Of a stretch of DNA of 64,000 nucleotides, positions 59,401 to 64,000 are shown piece by piece. The translations under genes were made by a program, and so were the position numbers. The stretch comes from Halocaridina rubra. Taxonomy: Eukaryota > Arthropoda > Malacostraca > Decapoda > Atyidae. Each line of letters opens with the position of its first letter. The first letter of the stretch is position 1. The stretch is from contig JAXCGZ010007654.1 in NCBI GenBank assembly GCA_037179515.1, positions 53,501-117,500 of the forward strand, read 5' to 3'. The notes under the pieces are model-generated. The model saw only the letters and a list, made by a program, of their open reading frames with translations. It made no database searches and was not told the origin of the DNA.

Positions 59401-62400
59401 TTCCCTATCTCTTATGATAATTCTTCCTTCAAAAATCTGATCTATTGTCATCACCGGCCCTAGTTCTGCCATATTTCTTGGTCTTCATTACTAAGACTAT
59501 TCTTTGAGCCTGTCTTTTTTTTTTATTGTTTATCATTGTTTTATTTCTTTCATGTCTTTGTCCTTCTTGCTTTTCTTCTTTCTCAGGGTTTTCTTGGTGC
59601 CTGGGTACGATGAGGATTTGCCCATCCCTATTTGGGGGGAAAAAATCCTATATACATCGAGTTCCTTTGCATTGTTTTTAATGATATTATGTGCAATATG
59701 ATGTCAGCTCACCCATCGTTTGCCATTTTATATGTCACTATAAATCCCCATTCAAGTAGGTGTGAACACAGTCTGGTTGGAGCTGAGGATTTAAGGCTGG
59801 GTGCTCTAACACCTCGTAGTTGCCTCAAGTACGAGTTTGCCATTTCCTGAGCCGAGCATTCTAACCGCTGTGCCACAGCAATCCCCCATGTCAGCATACT
59901 TATTGCAGCTGGTAAATGGGATTTCGGTATTCTTTAACACTGATCTTCCATGCACTGGGGAGACAATTTCCTGTGCCTTGAGTTAGACCATTTTTATTTT
60001 GTCTGATAGTGGATCAAATTTCAAATCAAGCATAGAACCATAGTACCTTTATACATATTTTTTAGTGTGGAGAGAATTAAACTTTTAATTGCTCTAAAAA
60101 ATAATGGAGAGTTTTAAAAGATAGTTACTGGCTAAATTAATACAAGACTAATAACAAATGCTATATTAACATCCATTAGTCAGTAGTGTAGGTTATAGAT
60201 AACACCACCAAGACTTGAGAATGAAACAATAAATTATATGAAAAAATCATATGCACAAGACTAAGCTTGCAAACCATGTCAAAACTATGTTTATGTAGTA
60301 TCTGCGGATCTTGTAAAGAAGAGTAACCCCCAGGTGCTCTAGGGTTATTTATGTTTCCTTAACAAGCCACCTACTTTCCCTAACTAGCAATTAACGGGGT
60401 TATTTAACTTTACATTGGGTTCTGGGGGTACTCAACTTTACATGATCTGTATCTGGAGCATCTTTACATGCTGGTTTACTCTCCTGTTAAATGGTGCTTT
60501 TCTGATGCATTCCATATTTATTTAGGATGTAAATTTTCCCTTGTTTATTGAATGCAGGTTGTGATTCTCCTAACATTTACATTATATATGATATGATCAT
60601 TGAGAAGCTCCTACCATTGGAAATATAAATTGTTAAGAATTTAAATCTTATTTATAACTTTATGTTTCTAGTGAATATTTATTGTATATAATAACGGTCA
60701 CTATCAAGCTTTTTAGAGATGCATTATGTAGGGAGATAGTAGATAATTTGCTTTTCTCTCTATTGCAGATCTTTGATCATGATATACTCTCTTGCTGTCT
60801 ACAGATATGCACACATGTACAGTGACCCGTAAAATCCACCTGGAAAATTCCATCCCGAAAATTCCTTCCACGAAATTCCACCCCACGAAATTACCACCCC
60901 ACGAAAGTTTCTCCCCATAAATTCCCGCCACACGAAAATTCCACCAATGAACCAATACATTCAGTTTTATGATTGTTTGCCTTAAGTTTGTTTCATTGTT
61001 AGGTTAGGTTTTGTGGGGTGAAAAACTGGTGGGGAGAAAATTTCGTGTGGTAGTAAATTTGTGGGGAGGAATTTTCGGGGTGGATTTTACAGGGGTGGAG
61101 TTTACATGGAACCCACATATACAGTGATCATTTGCATTCATGGGAGCATTTTTATTGTTAGTCTGTTGCATTTACAGGTTTGAGGCCCTGATAGAGCGTG
61201 AATGGATTCAAGGAGGACATCCATTTGCCACGCGTCATGCCCGCTCATGTTACACACCAAGTACTCAACGCTCAAAAGCCAATTCCCCAACCTTCCTCCT
61301 GTTTCTGGACTGTGTTTATCAAATTCATGCCCAGTTCAGCTGTAGTTTTGAATTTGCTGAAAACTTCCTTGTGCTTCTGTTTGAGCATTCTTATTCTTCA
61401 CAATTTGGTAGGTATTGCCTCTATTTAAAAAATGACAGCTTTGGATATTACTTTCTTTTTAGTTGTTTTAATCTGATACTTAATGAATTACTGAGTTTTT
61501 TCACTGTCAAAATCCTTTTTGATAGATATGCTGCATTTTATTTGGCTTTCAATATTGGTAATAATATTATTTATCAGTTACTTAATAATCTGCCCTTGTG
61601 CTGTGAACTTACTTCATTTAAACAAGGCTTATGTTTGTTGGATGTCCAGGTACCTTTTTGGGTAATAATGAGTGTGAACGAGAAGCTATGAATGCTCCTT
61701 TAAGAACGGCAAGCTTGTGGTCATTCGTAAATAGACCAGAGGTATTACCCAAATATTTAAATCCCATGTATGAACCAAACCAACGTGTAATTTGGCCCTC
61801 TGTCGCTCCAATGAGTTTGGTAAGATTCCTTGAAGTTTTCTTAACTACACTTTAGATTTAGTGATGTTATAATATTGCTTCAGTGGGGACAGTGATAGCG
61901 CAGTGTTTGGAGTACTTGACTCCGGAAGTGACAAACCCATGTTTGAGCCCACTTCATGGCATTAGGAAAGTTATCTGACCTTCATTCCCCTGTTCCAGTC
62001 AGTGTCCATCCCTATTATGGGAATTAACAGGGACACTTAAAATGACAAATAACACCATACTTTTGCTTCAATGTGATTATAGCACATAAATACCTTATCT
62101 ACTGATATGTTGAGGTTATTCACAACTGTTCTATAATTCATTTATTACTGTTAGAGACTGAGCAAAGTTGTTTGTACCCATTGAAAGTATATATATGAAT
62201 TTTTTGCAACAGCAACTGTGGGGAAGTGTATTCTTGAGATGGGTTGTAGATCAGGGTCCTCAAGAAGCGGCTTGGTCTGTTGTGCGTGAGCTTAAGGAGA
62301 GAGACTCGTCCCTTAGGTCCCGAGTGGCGAGATTAAGACGCCAACTACAGGACCTAGAACGGGAGGCAGTAGAGGTTGGTATAATAACACCGTCAACCGA

Positions 62401-62422
62401 AGAAGTGACGATGACAGTGTAA
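46996..62422 (+). CDS. MTMR9: Myotubularin-related protein 9 (pseudophosphatase), complete, 11 exons
   Basis: Exons are 46996-47142, 47647-47809, 49349-49500, 49994-50119, 50428-50577, 57049-57160, 57485-57606, 57833-57939, 61178-61407, 61650-61819 and 62213-62422. All introns are GT-AG and phases agree, giving 562 residues (the vertebrate protein is about 549). A PH-GRAM domain (MEFADLIRISRCDRV on) covers about 1-115. The phosphatase-like domain runs about 140-490, with WRISYVNKEY, GRFPVLAYRH, MRSGQPM, FEALIEREW and SFEFAENFL. A predicted coiled coil (RELKERDSSLRSRVARLRRQ) spans about 516-549. The active-site loop reads VHDTDGMDST: Cys333 is Asp and Arg339 is Ser, so it cannot act as a phosphatase. 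Known MTMR9 binds and activates MTMR6, MTMR7 and MTMR8 on endosomal phosphoinositides through the coiled coil. Start chosen because MEFA matches the family N-terminus. Intron 5 (6.5 kb) holds a candidate microexon. Confidence 0.95.
47155..47463 (+). mobile_element. SINE-like repeat R5 with (TAA)n tail, in MTMR9 intron 1
   Basis: Has TTTGCATCCCCTGTTGGAGC and GCTTGGCTGATAATAAT. It begins almost at the exon 1 donor and fills most of intron 1. Confidence 0.65.
47810..48620 (+). other. MTMR9 intron 2, 5' part
   Basis: No exon or repeat was recognised before the SINE at 48628. Confidence 0.5.
48628..48770 (+). mobile_element. SINE family T
   Basis: Head GACTTGTAGCGTAGTGGTTA. Confidence 0.65.
49015..49160. 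repeat. Interspersed repeat R6
   Basis: Second member of the pair with 42455-42640. Confidence 0.5.
49655..49735 (+). mobile_element. SINE family T, 3' half only
   Basis: CCAGCTCCAACATGCCTGTG to ATTATCAATGACACATTAAA, with no promoter half. Confidence 0.6.
50789..50957 (-). mobile_element. SINE family T in MTMR9 intron 5
   Basis: Reverse copy, full length. Confidence 0.65.
51139..51445 (+). repeat. Interspersed repeat R2 in MTMR9 intron 5
   Basis: Complete unit from GTAGTAGGTTGGCTCATAGC to CTGGTGTCACAATAAG, with a long T run. Confidence 0.7.
51446..52215. other. Intronic DNA with an R3 fragment
   Basis: 51590-51720 matches R3 (CTCATTTAGTCATCTTTTGC, AACACATAAGTGGTATTCTA). The rest is unassigned. 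Confidence 0.45.
52220..52920 (+). pseudogene. Degenerate LINE family B copy in MTMR9 intron 5
   Basis: Fragments IALLVDVEAQMMKLVEEV (after the catalytic box) and GCEYWVLYAGKSEYIEMKC parallel the post-RT region of the copy at 4772-5160. Many stops. Confidence 0.5.
53262..53340 (+). mobile_element. tRNA-like repeat fragment
   Basis: AAGGTTCGAATCCCAGCCAG is a clear T-arm/B-box block, and a second partial block GGATTCGAATCTAGG precedes it. No complete cloverleaf was seen. Confidence 0.45.
53385..53575 (+). repeat. Interspersed repeat R4
   Basis: GGGGGTGGCCGAATCAAAGC to GAGGATAAAGGGCTGCCACA. Confidence 0.6.
53580..54199 (+). other. MTMR9 intron 5, before the microexon
   Basis: At 53691 there is a possible lone Tigger-like end (CAGGCAGCCCTTAACTTGAG). 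The last 30 bases are a pyrimidine-rich tract ending ACACAG, the acceptor of the microexon. Confidence 0.45.
54200..54220 (+). CDS. MTMR9: Candidate in-frame microexon of MTMR9 encoding NLAQSAK
   Basis: A strong acceptor (TTTATTATTTCTTACACACAG) precedes AACCTTGCGCAGTCAGCAAAG, bounded by a GTACAG donor, with a second donor GTATAG six bases on. The seven codons give NLAQSAK, identical to the last seven residues of exon 5 (50557-50577). Five of the seven codons differ, all silently. Intron 5 is phase 0 and 21 is a multiple of three, so inclusion would give NLAQSAK twice between residues 246 and 247 with the frame kept. Exon 5 has no internal donor to swap the copies, so it looks like an optional addition. 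The sequence match is direct; use as an exon is inference. Confidence 0.6.
54227..57048 (+). other. MTMR9 intron 5, after the microexon
   Basis: AT-rich. Two similar blocks around 54950-55040 and 55090-55170 (CACCAATCTGTCTGGAGTAG, then GTGACAAAGCT) form a ~125 bp direct repeat. R3 fragment at 56118-56215. No other exon was seen. Confidence 0.5.
57200..57368 (+). mobile_element. SINE family T in MTMR9 intron 6
   Basis: Full-length copy with head GACTGCAGTAGCACAGTGGT. It makes up about half of this 324 bp intron. Confidence 0.7.
58369..58665. mobile_element. Short non-autonomous Tigger-like element (MITE)
   Basis: Ends CAGAAGCTCCTCTACTTATG and, on the minus strand, CAGACAATCCCCAACTTTCG, flanked on both sides by TA. 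About 297 bp, no coding capacity. Confidence 0.65.
58668..59720 (+). other. MTMR9 intron 8, middle part
   Basis: No exon or known repeat was recognised. Short frames here have no support. Confidence 0.45.
59721..59888 (-). mobile_element. SINE family T in MTMR9 intron 8
   Basis: Reverse, full-length copy. Confidence 0.65.
59890..60820 (+). other. MTMR9 intron 8, unassigned
   Basis: AT-rich, nothing recognised. Confidence 0.45.
60826..61092. repeat. Foldback element with short internal repeats
   Basis: The left arm (GTAAAATCCACC, then repeats around CCACCCCACGAAATT) and the right arm (GTGGGGAGGAATTTTCGGGG, ending GGTGGATTTTAC) are reverse complements about 80 bases apart. Arms consist of imperfect ~15 bp repeats. 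Confidence 0.8.
61886..62048 (+). mobile_element. SINE family T in MTMR9 intron 10
   Basis: Head GACAGTGATAGCGCAGTG, complete. Confidence 0.7.
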
Positions 62423-63101
62423 GTTCTTGTTCGTTGTAAACCATTTAGTAAAAGCATTAGAAATACTATAGATGATATGTTTGACATAAGTCTTATATTC
62501 TTACCAGACCTGTTCAGTGTTACGCTTGTAATTATGTTTCATAACACTGTTGATAATTGTTAAATAATACTGTTGATATAATATTTCATATCAGTCACAC
62601 ATTCTTGCCAGATTTGTTCTGTGTTACATTCGTAGTTATATATTGTAACAATGTTGATATTAGTAAAATAGTATTGTAAATACGATGTTTAATATTACTT
62701 AACACAATCGCATCTTTTCCTTTTCATATAACTGTATATGCTGAACTAACTAGGAAAATTATGATGCTATAGTTTTCTGTGATTTTAAATGTAAACAGAT
62801 ATATTGTGTTCACAAGCAGTAATTGATTATTGATTGAGAGTAGTACTTGCCATCATAGATTATTGTCTTTATTTTTATTGCTTTGTAATTATAACAAGTT
62901 TTTATAGATCTGAGTTAATGTTGCTTCATGACAGAAGCATTGTCTACGATTCTGTTCATAGTTTTCATACTGGTGCACTGAATTTTTATTTACTTATATT
63001 ATTAATTTCCTTGAGGACTATACTACAGTATATACCATATTGTTTTTAAGCAAATGCTGAAATTAAGTATGATGAATTACATCTCATTTCTTCACCTACC
63101 A
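62423..63101 (+). other. Probable 3' UTR of MTMR9
   Basis: AT-rich, with a partly duplicated block around 62515-62660 (TGTTCAGTGTTACGCTTGTA / CTGTGTTACATTCGTAGTTA). No exon was seen. Confidence 0.4.
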
Positions 63102-63107
63102 AATAAA
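63102..63107 (+). terminator. Possible MTMR9 poly(A) signal
   Basis: AATAAA about 680 bases after the stop. Confidence 0.35.
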
Positions 63108-63514
63108 CTTTCCTGTGAAATCAAATATACCAAAGAAATTATCATTACACTCTTTATTTATATAGCTGTATAACCCAGTACATAGATCAGTGACTAAAAT
63201 ATACCTAGATGTTAGTATATTATTAGTAGCAAGATATTCCACTGAAAACCATAAAGTCATGATTTTGCTCTAAATACAGTACTCAAGCATACATAGGTGT
63301 ATGCTTGAATTTTCTTATAAAGATATCCAGTTATGTGGTTTCAGATATTCATTGACAACCAGAGGACAACTAGAAATATCACTGTGCAGTATATTATTAT
63401 AGATCATAGTTTCTCAGATATATATATTATAACATAGATAGGGATTTTTGCGTAATATAATGTAAGTCAGGGAGGAGCTACAAAGCTTGAAATTAGGTTG
63501 TGTATGGTATTTTC

Positions 63515-63690
63515 TCCACCTTGACAGATGTGACTGTAGACCAAAGTCTCTCCCATTCTATTGTACCCTGTGAAGAGCAGAGTTTGGTTGTGGCAGTTTG
63601 GCCTTTTTTTTTTTCTTTTTTTTTATGAGTGTGACACTGGGACAGGCAGAAACTGCCCTCATCAATAAAGGCCCAGGAAAATACCAAGAC
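63515..63690 (-). repeat. R2-related repeat fragment
   Basis: GTGACACTGGGACAGGC and GCCCTCATCA with a T-rich run resemble the R2 end in reverse. Joins directly to a LINE copy. Confidence 0.4.
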
Positions 63691-64000
63691 GGATGGAAGC
63701 ATCACTGAGACGGATGAAGAGATCTGCAAAGAATTGAACAAGGAGTGTCAGTCAGTATTTACAATAGAAAATACCCCACCCCCTCAGATTGCAGAGATAG
63801 AAGCTCACGGGCCAGTATTAGAGAACATCAACCTTACAGCCTCAGAGGTATGCAAAGCGCTGATGGATTTAGATGTTCATAAAGCTACAGGTCCTGATGA
63901 CATATCCCCTCATGTACTTAAAAAATGCGCAAACTCGATATCAGTGGCACTGGGTATCATATTTAAAAAGTCACTGGAGTCAGGGGAGATTCCAAGATGC
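63691..64000 (+). pseudogene. LINE family A copy, RT N-terminal part, cut by window end
   Basis: One open frame to the window end: ITETDEEICKELNKECQSVF, VCKALMDLDVHKATGPDDIS, then KKSLESGEIPRC. This is the region just before the RT fingers. It is the only copy of this region here without a break, so the element could continue intact beyond the window. Confidence 0.8.

Overview
This window is eukaryotic genomic DNA: spliced genes with GT-AG introns, tRNA-derived SINEs, non-LTR retrotransposons, Tigger/pogo DNA transposons and very many long (TA)n, (CA)n, (GA)n and (TAA)n microsatellites. The repeat load, short TTAGG/CCTAA-type motifs and gene structures suggest an arthropod, most likely a decapod crustacean. 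That assignment is inference, not a database match.

Layout. 1-5.6 kb: broken Tigger transposon with an ~832 bp tandem duplication, a ~195 bp minisatellite, long (TA)n arrays and LINE debris. 6.24-6.55 kb (+): the last coding exon of an unidentified gene. 7-18 kb: SINEs, LINE ends and two further Tigger elements that abut (TA)n arrays. 18.4-24.2 kb (-): the last four coding exons of a single-pass membrane protein with a ~490-residue cytoplasmic tail. 27.8-31.6 kb: a nested set of LINE copies. 33.7-39.8 kb (-): a complete eight-exon gene for a secreted protein with a new N-terminal domain and two C-type lectin domains (CTLDs). The membrane exons lie downstream on the same strand, so the two blocks may be soluble and membrane forms of one receptor, but one linking exon was not found. 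36.2-39.1 kb: 5'-truncated LINE copies joined head to tail through (CA)n. 39.8-40.5 kb: three GA/CT arrays upstream of the lectin start codon. 42.8 kb: a near-perfect hairpin.

47.0-62.4 kb (+): a complete eleven-exon MTMR9 gene, a myotubularin-family pseudophosphatase of 562 residues with the catalytic Cys replaced by Asp and the Arg by Ser. Its 6.5 kb intron 5 contains a 21-nt candidate microexon that repeats the last seven residues of exon 5 with only silent differences. This is the most striking signal in the window. The window ends in the RT region of another LINE copy.

The genes do not form an operon-like unit. MTMR9 is a housekeeping phosphoinositide-phosphatase regulator, while the lectin and membrane exons suggest carbohydrate recognition at the cell surface or in haemolymph.
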